Assembly (NCBI GenBank): GCA_024233085.1
Contig: JACKQC010000019.1
Location: 1-64,000, forward strand
Source of the DNA: Akkermansiaceae bacterium
GTDB lineage: Bacteria; Verrucomicrobiota; Verrucomicrobiia; Verrucomicrobiales; DEV007
Direction of reading: 5' to 3'
Length of the DNA: 64,000 bases
The translations under genes and the position numbers were made by a program. Shown piece by piece: positions 33,580-42,532 of this stretch. The first letter of the stretch is position 1; the number at the start of each line of letters is the position of its first letter. The notes beneath the pieces were generated by a model. The model was given only the letters and a program-made list of their open reading frames with translations. It was not told the origin of the DNA and ran no database searches.

Positions 33580-35184
33580 TTACCCCTCGGCACTCTTGCT
33601 CAGGAAACTTTCGAGGGCCTCGACGACGGGCGTGCCGTTGTGCATGATGGCTTCCGCGTAGTCTTTGCGGATCTCGTCGAAGAGACGGTTCGCTTCGTCC
33701 TTTTTCCCGGCCGTCCAGGCCTCGATGCCGAGGATGTAGCGGGCATAACCGCCGACCTGGCAGCCATCGAGGTAAAAGCAGTCGCTGAATTTCTCGACCG
33801 CCTCGGTCAGGTATTTCCCGCGGTCCTCGCCCTCGCTCATCTGGCCCATATAGAGCGTGGCGCAGCCGGTGCGATTGGCCTTGTCGTATTTCTTGAGTAG
33901 CTGGGCCAGGCTTTCCTTCGCGGCGTCGGTGCGCCATTCCTTGTTGGCCACCTGGTAAAGCTGCTCGATTTCGCGCAGTTCGTCTCGGGTGTAGGTGTCG
34001 AGATCCTGGCGGGCGCGCTCGCCGGCGCGGGTCTTGTTTTTCTGACGCAGCTCGGCCAACCGGGCCTCGCGATCTTTTTCGCCCTCCAGCTCGGCGACGC
34101 GTTTCTCCAGTTCGGCGATGCGTTCGTTCTCGGCGGCGAGCGTCCAGTCGGGCCGGAAACTCGGCACCAGCGCGGCGGCGACAAGCAGGACGGCGGCGAG
34201 GACGCGCCGTTCGAGGGTGGAAGCGAGCGGGGCGTTGGGATCGATGGCTTTGATTTTCATGATTCTGAGGTGGATTGCGGGTTTCGAGTGCGCCATGGCG
34301 GGCATGGCGGAAAGAGACCTGGAGACACGGCGGGCTAGGGCGGTCTCGGCGATGGCCAGCAGGCCGGAGGCGGCCTCGCGGGGCGGGATATCGGCCAGAA
34401 ATGCCGCCCGGCGGTCGCAGTCCTCCTCGCGAAGCCGCGCGGCCATCCGGCGGGCGATCCAGACGGCGGGGTGCCAGAAAAAGGCGGCCCCGACGAGACT
34501 TTCGAACAGGAGCCACCAGCCGTCGCCGCGGCGCAGATGGGTTAGCTCGTGCGCCAGAGCCCAGCGAATCTGCGCGGGAGTCAGCTTTTCGGCGAAGCCG
34601 GGTGGCACGACGATTCGGGCGCCGAACAGTCCCCAGGCCGAGGGCGAGGCCACCCGCGGCGATTCGAGGACGAGGACGCGTTTCGATTTCGAATCGGAGG
34701 CAATAAGGCGGTCCATCGCTTCGGCGAGGCGCGAATCGGCGACCGGACTGGCCCGGCGCAGCAGTCGAACCGTCCCCGCAAGCCGAACCGCCAGCCAGCC
34801 CGCGCCGACGCCTGCCGTCACGAGCCAAATCTGGAACGCGATCCTCCCGAAATCGAAAGCGGCCCCTTTCGAATTGGGCATTTCTCCGTTCGAAGCCGAA
34901 TTCGGCGTGTCTTCGCTCGAAATCGAGCGGGCGCCGGTGTCTTCAAAAGCAAACGGGACGCCGGGAAAACGCGCCGGGCGCCACCATTCGATACTCACGG
35001 GCATCGGCACCAGCACCTTTAAAAGCACCAGCATGCACAAGGCGTGGCCCACACGCGCCGAAAGCCGACGCCGCGGGACAAACCAGATCGGCAGGACAAA
35101 CAGCAGCGCGATCGTCCCCTCGAGAGCGCTTCGCCCCATCCAGGCCCACCAGGCATCCGACCAGGATTCCGGGAAAAAACTCAT
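33580..35184 (-). CDS. BlaR1/MecR1-like M56 membrane metallopeptidase with coiled-coil/TPR-like sensor region
   Basis: This 534-residue protein has membrane segments near residues 20-37, 48-60 and 115-133, then the M56 zinc protease domain with HELTH at 212-216 (WALAHELTHLRRGDGWW) and FFWHPAVWIARRMA. After another membrane segment near 325-340, the C-terminal part is a coiled coil (AENERIAELEKRVAELEGEK) and a helical, TPR-like region with no penicillin-binding fold. In BlaR1 systems the sensor activates the protease, which cleaves the BlaI repressor. Here the sensor is different, so the signal is probably not a beta-lactam (inference). Its ATG overlaps the blaI stop by four bases. Confidence 0.87.
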   Translation of the reverse strand: MSFFPESWSDAWWAWMGRSALEGTIALLFVLPIWFVPRRRLSARVGHALCMLVLLKVLVPMPVSIEWWRPARFPGVPFAFEDTGARSISSEDTPNSASNGEMPNSKGAAFDFGRIAFQIWLVTAGVGAGWLAVRLAGTVRLLRRASPVADSRLAEAMDRLIASDSKSKRVLVLESPRVASPSAWGLFGARIVVPPGFAEKLTPAQIRWALAHELTHLRRGDGWWLLFESLVGAAFFWHPAVWIARRMAARLREEDCDRRAAFLADIPPREAASGLLAIAETALARRVSRSLSAMPAMAHSKPAIHLRIMKIKAIDPNAPLASTLERRVLAAVLLVAAALVPSFRPDWTLAAENERIAELEKRVAELEGEKDREARLAELRQKNKTRAGERARQDLDTYTRDELREIEQLYQVANKEWRTDAAKESLAQLLKKYDKANRTGCATLYMGQMSEGEDRGKYLTEAVEKFSDCFYLDGCQVGGYARYILGIEAWTAGKKDEANRLFDEIRKDYAEAIMHNGTPVVEALESFLSKSAEG

Positions 35185-35597
35185 CGTTCCGCGCCTCCTT
35201 TCTCCTGGGAAGTCTCGTCGGTCTCGGCTTCATCGAGGGCTCGGCGAATCTCGGCGATCTCGTCCGGGCTCAGCTCACATTTCTTGATCATGTAGGCCAG
35301 GAGAGGCCCGCCTGAGCCCTGGATCGATTTTTCGAGCAGATTGTCGGCGACCCGCCAGAGGCTTTGCCGCAATGAAACCCGGGGGCGATAGAGAAAGCTG
35401 TTGCCGATTTTTTTCGCCGAGAGCCGGCCCTTGTCGACCAGAATGGAAAGGTAGGTCTTCACCGTCGTCGGCGCCCAGCCGTGGCGTTCGGAGGCGATCT
35501 CAACCACCTCGGCGGCGGAGCAGGATCGCAACCGCCAGACGATATCCATGATCTTCCATTCGTTGGGAGTGAGATCGCGCTTCGCTTTTTCGCTCAT
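35181..35597 (-). CDS. blaI: BlaI/MecI-family transcriptional repressor
   Basis: This 138-residue protein has the winged-helix of the BlaI/MecI/CopY family: LTPNEWKIMDIVWRLRSCSAAEVVE, then the recognition helix region APTTVKTYLSILVDKGRLSAKKIGNSFLYRP. A C-terminal dimerisation part follows. The family represses its own operon and is inactivated by cleavage by the partner M56 peptidase, which starts inside its stop codon. Two palindromes lie just upstream of its start (35617-35643). No beta-lactamase gene is near; the divergent neighbour is the metal-efflux operon, which it might also control. Confidence 0.93.
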   Translation of the reverse strand: MSEKAKRDLTPNEWKIMDIVWRLRSCSAAEVVEIASERHGWAPTTVKTYLSILVDKGRLSAKKIGNSFLYRPRVSLRQSLWRVADNLLEKSIQGSGGPLLAYMIKKCELSPDEIAEIRRALDEAETDETSQEKGGAER

Positions 35598-35616
35598 GGG
35601 ATCGGAATCGTCGTTT

Positions 35617-35632
35617 GACTAAATTTTTAGTC
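35617..35632. promoter_or_regulatory. BlaI/MecI-type operator
   Basis: GACTAAATTTTTAGTC is a perfect 7-bp inverted repeat with a 2-nt centre. It matches the KACTACA-NN-TGTAGTM shape of BlaI/MecI operators in its GACTA and TAGTC ends. It lies 20 bp upstream of the blaI start, in the gap to the divergent His-rich/czc operon. Confidence 0.72.
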
Positions 35633-35643
35633 GTTTGACGACT
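35629..35643. promoter_or_regulatory. second palindrome adjoining the BlaI operator
   Basis: AGTCGTTTGACGACT is a 6-bp inverted repeat around TTG, sharing the AGTC end with the first operator. The 9-mer TCGTTTGAC occurs twice (35611 and 35631), two helical turns apart, suggesting a compound repressor site. Confidence 0.5.
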
Positions 35644-35744
35644 GGCGTCAATTCCTTTTTTCGATGCTCCCGGCGGAATCCGAAAGGCCCGCCGCCGGAC
35701 TTTGGTATTGACGATTCGGAGGCGGCGCGGCACCCTTTCGGTCC

Positions 35745-36203
35745 ATGATCTTTCGTCTCCGGCAGATCCCGCTCGTCCTGGCGGTGCTCCCTTGGCTCGC
35801 GCTTGGCGGGCGGGGGGCGGTCTGCCGATTGGCCGACGCCTTTCACCCGTCGTCGCATCATCACCACCACGAGCACCCGGCCGAAAGTTTCCACGAAGTC
35901 GACGCGACGCCCTGTTTCGGGCACGAAACGGGTGGCGCGCCCTGCCACGACAATGCTCCCCTGCCCTGCGGTCAGGATCTCGACCGCGACGCCTTCGTTT
36001 CCGGCGCGGCGGGTGGTCTTTTTCCGCCCAAACTTCCGGATTTTCCGTCGGAGTGGAATTCCATGAATTCGAATCGGAATCGCATCGAGGCCACCCTCCA
36101 CCAGGCATCGCGCGACGCGATCCGGCGCCCGTCGGAGGGAGGCCGAAGTTCTCCCCTTCCGTCATCTCCGCCGCTTCCGACGATCTGCCGCTTCACGATC
36201 TGA
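35745..36203 (+). CDS. exported His-rich protein at the head of the metal-efflux operon
   Basis: The 152-residue protein has a hydrophobic N-terminus (QIPLVLAVLPWLALGGRG) followed by a histidine cluster (HPSSHHHHHEHPAESFHE, residues ~34-51). Four Cys residues follow, in a CFGHE...CHDN...CG arrangement. I know no named family; histidine- and cysteine-rich exported proteins beside RND efflux genes usually bind or deliver metal. It is divergent from blaI and lies 152 bp before czcC. The C-terminal third is Ser/Pro-rich and unstructured. The composition is unlikely for a chance ORF, but support is limited to this and to context. Confidence 0.6.
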   Translation: MIFRLRQIPLVLAVLPWLALGGRGAVCRLADAFHPSSHHHHHEHPAESFHEVDATPCFGHETGGAPCHDNAPLPCGQDLDRDAFVSGAAGGLFPPKLPDFPSEWNSMNSNRNRIEATLHQASRDAIRRPSEGGRSSPLPSSPPLPTICRFTI

Positions 36204-36355
36204 GGCGGCAACCCTCTTTCCGATTCGAAACCGATCGGCCGACGCTTCCAATGGCGACGCCCGAGGTTCCCGGTTTCTCCGCGGGCGGATGACGCCCCTC
36301 CGCGGCCCTTCTTTTTCTCCTTCGCCTTTGCATTCGCCTTCTCCGATTGGATTTC

Positions 36356-37642
36356 ATGAAAACGCTCCTCCTGCTTCCCCTGGCTCCCCTCCTGCTCGCC
36401 GCGTCTGTCGGCCGGGGCGACGAGGCGACGACGACGGTGGATGCCCTGATCGAGCGCGCCTACGCGAACAACCGCGACCTTCGCCTCGCGACCATCGAGA
36501 TCGAGCGCGCGAAGAACCGCCTTCGCTGGTCGGGTCGTCTGCCGAATCCGGAGCTGGAAATCTCCGCCACCGACGATGGCCCCGGGCTCGACGAGGGCGA
36601 AGCGGTTTACGAAGTCGCCTTTGCCCAGCGCTTCCCGGTGACCTCTCGGTTGCGGGCCGAAAAGGCCGTCCGAAGGGTCGAAGTTTTGCTGGCGGCCACT
36701 GAAATCGCCGAGCGTAAACGCGACCTGGCCCACGAGATCGAAACCCTCGCCGTCGAACTCGCCGCCACCCGAGCCGAGGCCGATCTCCAAAGCCGCCTCG
36801 CCCAGCTCAACCGCGAAGTCGTCGCCTTCCTCGAGGAACGCGCCAGGCTCGGAGAGGTCTCCTCGCTCGAGGTCACCCAGGCCGAGCTCACCGGAAAATC
36901 GCTCGAGCGCGCCATCCGCTCGGAGGAAAAGCGTGTCGACACCCTCGACCTCCAAATAAAGCGCCTCGCGGGTCTCGACGCGGACGAACGACTTCCGGTC
37001 GCGGCGACGCTCGAAGTGCCCGGAGCCTCGCCCTCAGATCTCCCCTCACTGAAGGACGTCCTCGAGCGCCGTCCGGACTATCTCGCGGCGCTCGTCCGCG
37101 CCGACGTCTCGCGCGCCGAACTCACCCTGGCGCGGGCCGGTCGCTTCGAGGATGTCTCGGTCCGGCTTTTCGTCGAACGGGAGAAATCCACCGACGCGCC
37201 CAACGGTCTGGAGCGAAACACTTTTGCCGGCGTCGGCTTTTCGATTCCCCTGCCGCTCCGCCAGCGTAACCAGGAGGGCATCGAGTCCGCCCGTCTCGAT
37301 GTCGAGGCCGCCGATCGAACCGCCGAAGCCCTGGCCTTCGCCATCGAAAGCGAACTGGCCATCGCCCGCGAGGAACTGGAGGCGACCCGGGAGCTGGCCC
37401 GCGAAGCGGCGGGCGAACCGCTCCGATTGGCCGAAAAGAATTTGACCGATTTCAGGGAGGCCCACCAAAAAGGCCAGGCCAGCCTGCTTCAGGTCCAGCG
37501 CGCCCAGGAGCAGGTTCTCGAACTCGAGCACGCCGCCATCGCTCTGCGGCGGGATTTTCATCTCGCCCGGGCCGCCCTGCGCCATGCGGCGGCCGGCTAT
37601 CCCGGACTGGAGATTTCCCCGAGCACCCCCGAATCCCCATGA
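36356..37642 (+). CDS. czcC: CzcC-like outer-membrane efflux protein (TolC family)
   Basis: This 428-residue protein starts at MKTLLLLPLAPLLLAASVG (signal peptide). Two copies of the helical outer-membrane efflux repeat follow. The first begins VDALIERAYANNRDLRLATIEIERAKNRLRWSGRLPNPELEIS, and the second begins near residue 240 (RRPDYLAALVRADVSRAELTLARAGRFEDVSVRLFVER). Long alpha-helical coiled coils are evident. It would form the outer-membrane tunnel of a tripartite efflux pump with the following adaptor and RND genes. The czcB ATG overlaps its stop by four bases. Confidence 0.88.
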   Translation: MKTLLLLPLAPLLLAASVGRGDEATTTVDALIERAYANNRDLRLATIEIERAKNRLRWSGRLPNPELEISATDDGPGLDEGEAVYEVAFAQRFPVTSRLRAEKAVRRVEVLLAATEIAERKRDLAHEIETLAVELAATRAEADLQSRLAQLNREVVAFLEERARLGEVSSLEVTQAELTGKSLERAIRSEEKRVDTLDLQIKRLAGLDADERLPVAATLEVPGASPSDLPSLKDVLERRPDYLAALVRADVSRAELTLARAGRFEDVSVRLFVEREKSTDAPNGLERNTFAGVGFSIPLPLRQRNQEGIESARLDVEAADRTAEALAFAIESELAIAREELEATRELAREAAGEPLRLAEKNLTDFREAHQKGQASLLQVQRAQEQVLELEHAAIALRRDFHLARAALRHAAAGYPGLEISPSTPESP

Positions 37643-38847
37643 AAGCGAACGTTTTCGTTTCTTCCCCTCTCCTTGCGGCGCTCGGCGGCATTCTCCTTTG
37701 GTGGGGGTCCGGTTCGGCCTCCCTCCTCTGGTCCCAATCCCGCGAAGGCCTCGTCATCCTCGATGAGAACGGCGTCCGCAACCTCGGCATCGAAACGGCG
37801 GAGGTGCTGGAAACCGATTTCGAGGACTCCGTTTTCGCCGTCGGCCGGATCGAATCGATTCCGTTGCGGCGCGGCGTGGTGAGCAGCCGTATTTCCGGCC
37901 GCATCGTCGAGTTGCTCGTCCAGGAGGGCGATCTGGTGGAAAAAGACCAGGTGCTCGTCCGGGTCGAGAGCCGGCAACCCGGCGATCCGCCACCGGTCAT
38001 CGACATTCGCGCGCCCATCGCCGGGCTGGTCACCGACAGCCATGTTCGCATCGGGGAACCCGTCGAGCCGGACAAGGAAATGCTCGACATCACCGACCTC
38101 GCGGAGGTTTACGCCGTGGCCCGCGTGCCGGAGGATCGCGCCGGGCGGCTGAAACCCGGCACCCGCGCCCACATCCGCGTCGCCGCGCTGCCCGACGAGG
38201 CCTTCGAGGGCGAGCTGCTGCGCTTCGGCACCGCCGCGGACCGCGAGAGCGGGACTCTGGACGCGCTTTTCAAAATGCCGAACGAGAGCGGGCGACTGCG
38301 GCCGGACATGCGCGCGGAATTTTCCATCGTGCTGGGAAAACGAGACGCCGTCATGGCCGTGCCGCGCGAGGCCCTCCAGGGCGATCCGGCCAATCGCGTC
38401 GTTTTCGTCCGCGATTTCGAACTGCCCAACGCCTTCGTCCGGGCCCCGGTTCAGATCGGGCCGCGAAACGACCGCTTCGTCGAGATCGTCAACGGTCTCT
38501 TTCCCGGCGACGAAGTGGTGACCCGCGGCGCCTACGGTCTCGCTTTTGCCGGAGGCGGCGGAATTTCCCTGAAGGAGGCCCTCGACGCCGCCCACGGCCA
38601 CGAGCACAACGCCGACGGCTCGGAGATGACCGCCGGACAAGAGCCCCGAGACGGCGAAGCCGGGCACGATCACGAGCACGAGCACGAACACGGGCATTCC
38701 CATGGATTTCTCGATCACTGGCTGGAGGGCTGGACAGACCTGACGCTGTTCTTCGCCTCCACGACCGGGCTGCTTTCCGTGTTGCTGGTCCTGTCCGCCC
38801 GGCACGCGCGCACCCTCCGCGGGAGGGCGGATTCCCAAAATGCTTGA
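37639..38847 (+). CDS. czcB: CzcB-like periplasmic adaptor with C-terminal His-rich segment and extra membrane helix
   Basis: This 402-residue membrane-fusion protein has an N-terminal membrane anchor. The lipoyl/hairpin part follows (GVVSSRISGRIVELLVQEGDLVEKDQVLVRVES, DIRAPIAGLVTDSHVRIGEPVEPDKEMLDITDL), then the beta-barrel and membrane-proximal domains (LFPGDEVVTRGAYGLAF). Unusually, residues ~313-355 carry many His and Asp/Glu (AHGHEHNADGS and GHDHEHEHEHGHSHGF), and residues ~372-392 form a second hydrophobic helix (LTLFFASTTGLLSVLLVLSA). It bridges the RND pump and the outer-membrane channel; the tail may bind metal (inference). Confidence 0.87.
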   Translation: MKANVFVSSPLLAALGGILLWWGSGSASLLWSQSREGLVILDENGVRNLGIETAEVLETDFEDSVFAVGRIESIPLRRGVVSSRISGRIVELLVQEGDLVEKDQVLVRVESRQPGDPPPVIDIRAPIAGLVTDSHVRIGEPVEPDKEMLDITDLAEVYAVARVPEDRAGRLKPGTRAHIRVAALPDEAFEGELLRFGTAADRESGTLDALFKMPNESGRLRPDMRAEFSIVLGKRDAVMAVPREALQGDPANRVVFVRDFELPNAFVRAPVQIGPRNDRFVEIVNGLFPGDEVVTRGAYGLAFAGGGGISLKEALDAAHGHEHNADGSEMTAGQEPRDGEAGHDHEHEHEHGHSHGFLDHWLEGWTDLTLFFASTTGLLSVLLVLSARHARTLRGRADSQNA

Positions 38848-41800
38848 CCGTCTGATCCGATTCTCGCTGGGCAACCGGCTTTTCGTCCTCGGCATCGCGG
38901 CGGTGCTGTTGACGCTCGGCATTCTGAAAAGCCGGGAGCTGCCCGTCGATGTTTTGCCCGATTTGACAAAGCCGACCGTGATCCTGCTCACGGAGGCGCC
39001 CGGCCTCGCGCCGGAAGAGGTCGAGACGCTGGTCACCGCGCCGCTCGAGAGCGCGCTGATGGGCGTCAACGGCCTGACCCGCCTGCGATCCACCTCCGAT
39101 GTCGGCTTGTCGCTGGTTTTCGTCGAGTTCGATTGGGGCACGGATATCTACCGCGCCCGGCAGTTCGTGCAGGAACGCCTCCAGGCCGCCCGCGAAAACC
39201 TTCCCGAGGGCGTCACGCCCTACATGACGCCGGTGGCTTCGCTGATGGGCGAGATCCTGCTCGTTGGCCTGCGGTCGGCCGAGGGCTCGGTCGCGCCCCC
39301 CGACCTGCGCGCCTACGCGGACTGGACCGTGAGCCGCCGCCTGCAGAGCATCGCCGGCGTGGCCGAGGTGCTGGGCATGGGAGGCGGCGTGAAGCAGGCG
39401 CACATTCAGCCCGACCCCGATCGCATGCTCGCCCTGGGCGTCTCCTTCGAGGAACTCCGCGAGGCCGCCCAAGCCGCCGCGTCGAACACCACCGGCGGTT
39501 TCCTGACGTCCGGGCCGCGCGAGATCATGGTGCGCAACCTGGCCATGACCACCGACCTCTCCGCCATCGGCCGCACCGTGGTCGAGCACGTCAACGACCG
39601 CCCGATCGTCATCGCCGATGTGGCCACCGTCGCCTGGGACGTCGAGCCCATGCGCGGCGACGCCGCCGTCAACGGCACCCCGGGCGTCATCCTCAGCGTC
39701 ACCAAGGCTCCCGGCTTCGACACCCTCGCGGTGACCGCCCGGATCGAGGCCGCCCTCGACGAACTCCGCCGGAGCGCTCCCCCGGGCGTGGAGATCGTCC
39801 CCCTTTTCCGCCAGGCCGATTTCATTGAGCACGCCATCGGAAACCTCACCGAGGCCATCCGCGACGGCGCCCTTATGGTGACGCTCGTGCTCGTCCTTTT
39901 CCTGCTGAATTTCCGCACCACGGCCATCACCCTGACGGCGATTCCGCTCTCCTTCACGACGACGGCGCTGGTGTTTCACGCCTTCGACATCGGGGTGAAT
40001 TCGATGACCCTCGGCGGGCTGGCCGTCGCCATCGGAATGGTGGTGGACGACGCCATCGTCGATGTCGAGAACGTCTTTCGCCGCCTCCGGGAGCGCGTCT
40101 CGCACGCCCACGGCCCCGACCGCCTCGAAACCATCGCCCGCGCCTCGGGCGAAGTTCGCAACAGTATCTTTTACGCGACGGTCATCGTGATCCTGGTCTT
40201 CCTGCCCCTGCTCGGACTCTCCGGGCTGGCGGGGCGGCTTTTCACCCCCATCGCGTTGGCGACCATCGTCAGCATGGCCGCCTCGTTCGTGGTGTCGCTC
40301 ACGGTGATTCCCGTGTTGTGCTCGCTGCTCCTGCGTCCCCGGCCCGGCCGGGACCACGGCGACGGGCGCCTCGTGCGCGGCCTGAAGGGCCTCTTTCGCC
40401 GCACCTGGCTGACTCTCGCCATGGAGCATCCCTTTGTCGTCATGGCCATCGCCGCCGCTCTGCTGGCCGGCGCGCTGGCTCTCTATCCCGCGATGGGGAA
40501 GGATTTCCTGCCCGCCTTCCGCGAGGAGACCGCCCTCGCCGCCATGACCGCCTCGCCCGGCACATCGCTTTCCCAAACCAACGAACTGGCCGCCATCGCC
40601 GACCGGCTCCTCGCCGAAGTTCCCGAGGTTCGCACCTTCGGCCGCCGCGTGGGGCGCGCCGAGCGGGGCGACCACGTGGTGCCGGTGTCCACCATCGAAT
40701 TCGACATCGACTTCGACCCCGGCGACCGGCCCCGCGCCGAAGTGATCGCCGAAATCCACGAAAAACTGCGAGGGATTCCCGGCACCTTCACCGCCATGAG
40801 CGGTCCGCTCGCCGACCGCATCGGTCACATGCTCAGCGGCGTCTCCGCCAAGGTCGCCATCAAGGTCTTCGGCCCCCGCCTCGACGAAATCCAGCGCCTC
40901 GGCGCCGAAATCCAGGCCATCGCCCGCACGCTCCCCGGTTTTGAGAATGCCCGCGCCGAGCAGCAGGCGCCCATTCCCCAGCTCCGCATCGAAATCGACC
41001 GCGACCGCGCCCTCGCCTACGGCGTCACCCCCGGCCACCTGAACGACGAACTCTCCGCCCTGCTCGGCGGGGAGACCGTCGCCGAACTCTACGAGGGGCA
41101 GCGCACCGTCGATCTCGTCCTGCGCCTGCCTCCCGCGTGGCGCGAATCGCCGGAACGCCTCGGCCAGATGACCATCGACACCCGCTCCGGCCTGCGCGTT
41201 CCCCTGAACCTCGTCGCCGAGATCCGGGACGCCAAGGGACCGAACGTCATCATGCGGGAAAACACCCAGCGCCGCTTTGTCGTCAGCGTCAATCCCACCG
41301 CCCGCGGCCTCGGCGCCCTGGTCGAGCGGCTCCGCGCCGAAGTCGCCGAAAAAGTGACCGTCCCGCCCGGCTACTTCATCAGCTACGAAGGCGAATTCCA
41401 GGCCCAGGAGGCCGCCGCGCGCCGGATCGCCCTGCTCTCGGCCGCCGTGCTCGTCCTGACCGGCGTTCTGCTCTACGGTTACTTCCGCACGCCCGTGTTC
41501 GCCGTCCAGGTTCTGTGCGATATTCCCCTGGCCCTCATCGGCGGGCTCGTTCTCACCCGGATCATGCTCGACAACATCAGCATCGCCACCCTCGTCGGCT
41601 TCATCGCCGTCGCCGGCGTCGCCGCGCGCAACAGCATCATGCTCGTTTCCCACTACCTTCACCTGATGCGCCACGAGGGCGAGTCCTTCTCTCGGGAGAT
41701 GATCGTCCGCGGAACCCTCGAGCGTCTCGTCCCCGTGATGATGACCGCCCTCGCCGCCGGCATCGCCCTGGTCCCGCTGCTCCTCGCGGCGGACCAGCCG

Positions 41801-41956
41801 GGCAAGGAAATCCTCCATCCCGTCGCCGTCGTCATCGTCGGCGGGCTCGTCACCTCCACCCTGCTCGGCCTGGGCGTCACGCCGGCCGTCTTTTACACCT
41901 TCGGCCGAAACGCCGCCGCCCGCGCCCTCGAACGCGACGCGCCCGCCGCCGGCTGA
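38840..41956 (+). CDS. czcA: CzcA/CusA-like RND heavy-metal efflux pump
   Basis: The 1038-residue protein is a proton-driven RND transporter with about 12 membrane helices. It begins MLDRLIRFSLGNRLFVLGIA, followed by DVLPDLTKPTVILLTEAPGLAPEEVETLVTAPLE. The membrane helix 4 region is GGLAVAIGMVVDDAIVDVENVFRRLRER; the paired Asp residues there are the proton relay. A second repeat starts near 400 and ends with AVAGVAARNSIMLVSHYLHL. The HME-type family exports divalent or monovalent metal cations from periplasm and cytoplasm; the ion cannot be told from sequence. It overlaps czcB by eight bases, and follows czcC and czcB in an operon. Confidence 0.93.
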   Translation: MLDRLIRFSLGNRLFVLGIAAVLLTLGILKSRELPVDVLPDLTKPTVILLTEAPGLAPEEVETLVTAPLESALMGVNGLTRLRSTSDVGLSLVFVEFDWGTDIYRARQFVQERLQAARENLPEGVTPYMTPVASLMGEILLVGLRSAEGSVAPPDLRAYADWTVSRRLQSIAGVAEVLGMGGGVKQAHIQPDPDRMLALGVSFEELREAAQAAASNTTGGFLTSGPREIMVRNLAMTTDLSAIGRTVVEHVNDRPIVIADVATVAWDVEPMRGDAAVNGTPGVILSVTKAPGFDTLAVTARIEAALDELRRSAPPGVEIVPLFRQADFIEHAIGNLTEAIRDGALMVTLVLVLFLLNFRTTAITLTAIPLSFTTTALVFHAFDIGVNSMTLGGLAVAIGMVVDDAIVDVENVFRRLRERVSHAHGPDRLETIARASGEVRNSIFYATVIVILVFLPLLGLSGLAGRLFTPIALATIVSMAASFVVSLTVIPVLCSLLLRPRPGRDHGDGRLVRGLKGLFRRTWLTLAMEHPFVVMAIAAALLAGALALYPAMGKDFLPAFREETALAAMTASPGTSLSQTNELAAIADRLLAEVPEVRTFGRRVGRAERGDHVVPVSTIEFDIDFDPGDRPRAEVIAEIHEKLRGIPGTFTAMSGPLADRIGHMLSGVSAKVAIKVFGPRLDEIQRLGAEIQAIARTLPGFENARAEQQAPIPQLRIEIDRDRALAYGVTPGHLNDELSALLGGETVAELYEGQRTVDLVLRLPPAWRESPERLGQMTIDTRSGLRVPLNLVAEIRDAKGPNVIMRENTQRRFVVSVNPTARGLGALVERLRAEVAEKVTVPPGYFISYEGEFQAQEAAARRIALLSAAVLVLTGVLLYGYFRTPVFAVQVLCDIPLALIGGLVLTRIMLDNISIATLVGFIAVAGVAARNSIMLVSHYLHLMRHEGESFSREMIVRGTLERLVPVMMTALAAGIALVPLLLAADQPGKEILHPVAVVIVGGLVTSTLLGLGVTPAVFYTFGRNAAARALERDAPAAG

Positions 41957-41976
41957 TCGCCCTCTGTGAAGTTCAG

Positions 41977-42006
41977 AAAAAATCCGTGTCTCGAATTCCA
42001 TGGTTC
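41977..42006 (+). repeat. dispersed ATCCGTG-type repeat, second copy
   Basis: AAAAAATCCGTGTC, then a gap, then CCATGGTTC, resembling the copy at 8561-8592. It lies in the gap between czcA and the His-rich protein at 42023. Confidence 0.5.
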
Positions 42007-42022
42007 AACCCAAAAACGCCTC

Positions 42023-42532
42023 ATGAAACACACCACCCTCGCCGCCATCCTCGTCCCGCTGGCTTTCGCCGCCGCCCGCGCGGACGAAAAATCCGCGGAA
42101 ACCAAACACACCCACGACCACCACGAAGCCGGTCCCAACGGCGGACGAGTCATCGAGTCCGTCGAGCCGCACCTCGAGTTCTTCGTCACCGAGGACCGCC
42201 GGGTTCGCATCACCATTCTCGATGAAGACCTCAAACCAGTCGCTCCCGGCGACCAGACCGTGAGCCTCATCGGCGGCGACCGCGCGAACCCCACCCGGAT
42301 GAAGTTCACGGTGAAAGACGGTGCCTTCGTCTCGGATATCGCTTTTCCCGAGGGAAACAACCTGCCCATCGTGCTCCAGATCAAGACCGCCCGCGACGCC
42401 AGGACGGTGATCGAGAAGTTCAATCTCAATTTGGACCAATGTCCCACCTGCCAGTTTCGGGAATACGCCTGCGTCTGCGAGCACGACCACGATCACGACG
42501 AAAAGGGCCGGAAAAAGGGCGCCGACAATTGA
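42023..42532 (+). CDS. exported His-rich protein at the end of the metal-efflux operon
   Basis: This 169-residue protein has a signal peptide (KHTTLAAILVPLAFAAARA), then THDHHEAGPNGGRVIESVEPHLEFFV. That pattern is common in small proteins found with Czc/Cus pumps in PVC bacteria. The C-terminal part has a CPTC...CVCEHDHDHDE cluster. It may buffer or hand over metal ions in the periplasm (inference). The in-frame upstream start at 41966 lacks a signal sequence. The TGA stop is the first bases of palindromic element F. Confidence 0.8.
   Translation: MKHTTLAAILVPLAFAAARADEKSAETKHTHDHHEAGPNGGRVIESVEPHLEFFVTEDRRVRITILDEDLKPVAPGDQTVSLIGGDRANPTRMKFTVKDGAFVSDIAFPEGNNLPIVLQIKTARDARTVIEKFNLNLDQCPTCQFREYACVCEHDHDHDEKGRKKGADN

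Noticed and set aside
33580..35597. Beta-lactam resistance operon
   Set aside because: BlaI and an M56 protease are present, but there is no beta-lactamase or penicillin-binding sensor domain.
38489..42001. 1170-residue minus-strand open frame over czcA
   Set aside because: Antisense shadow of an RND pump with clear motifs; low-complexity G/D/E/H residues only.
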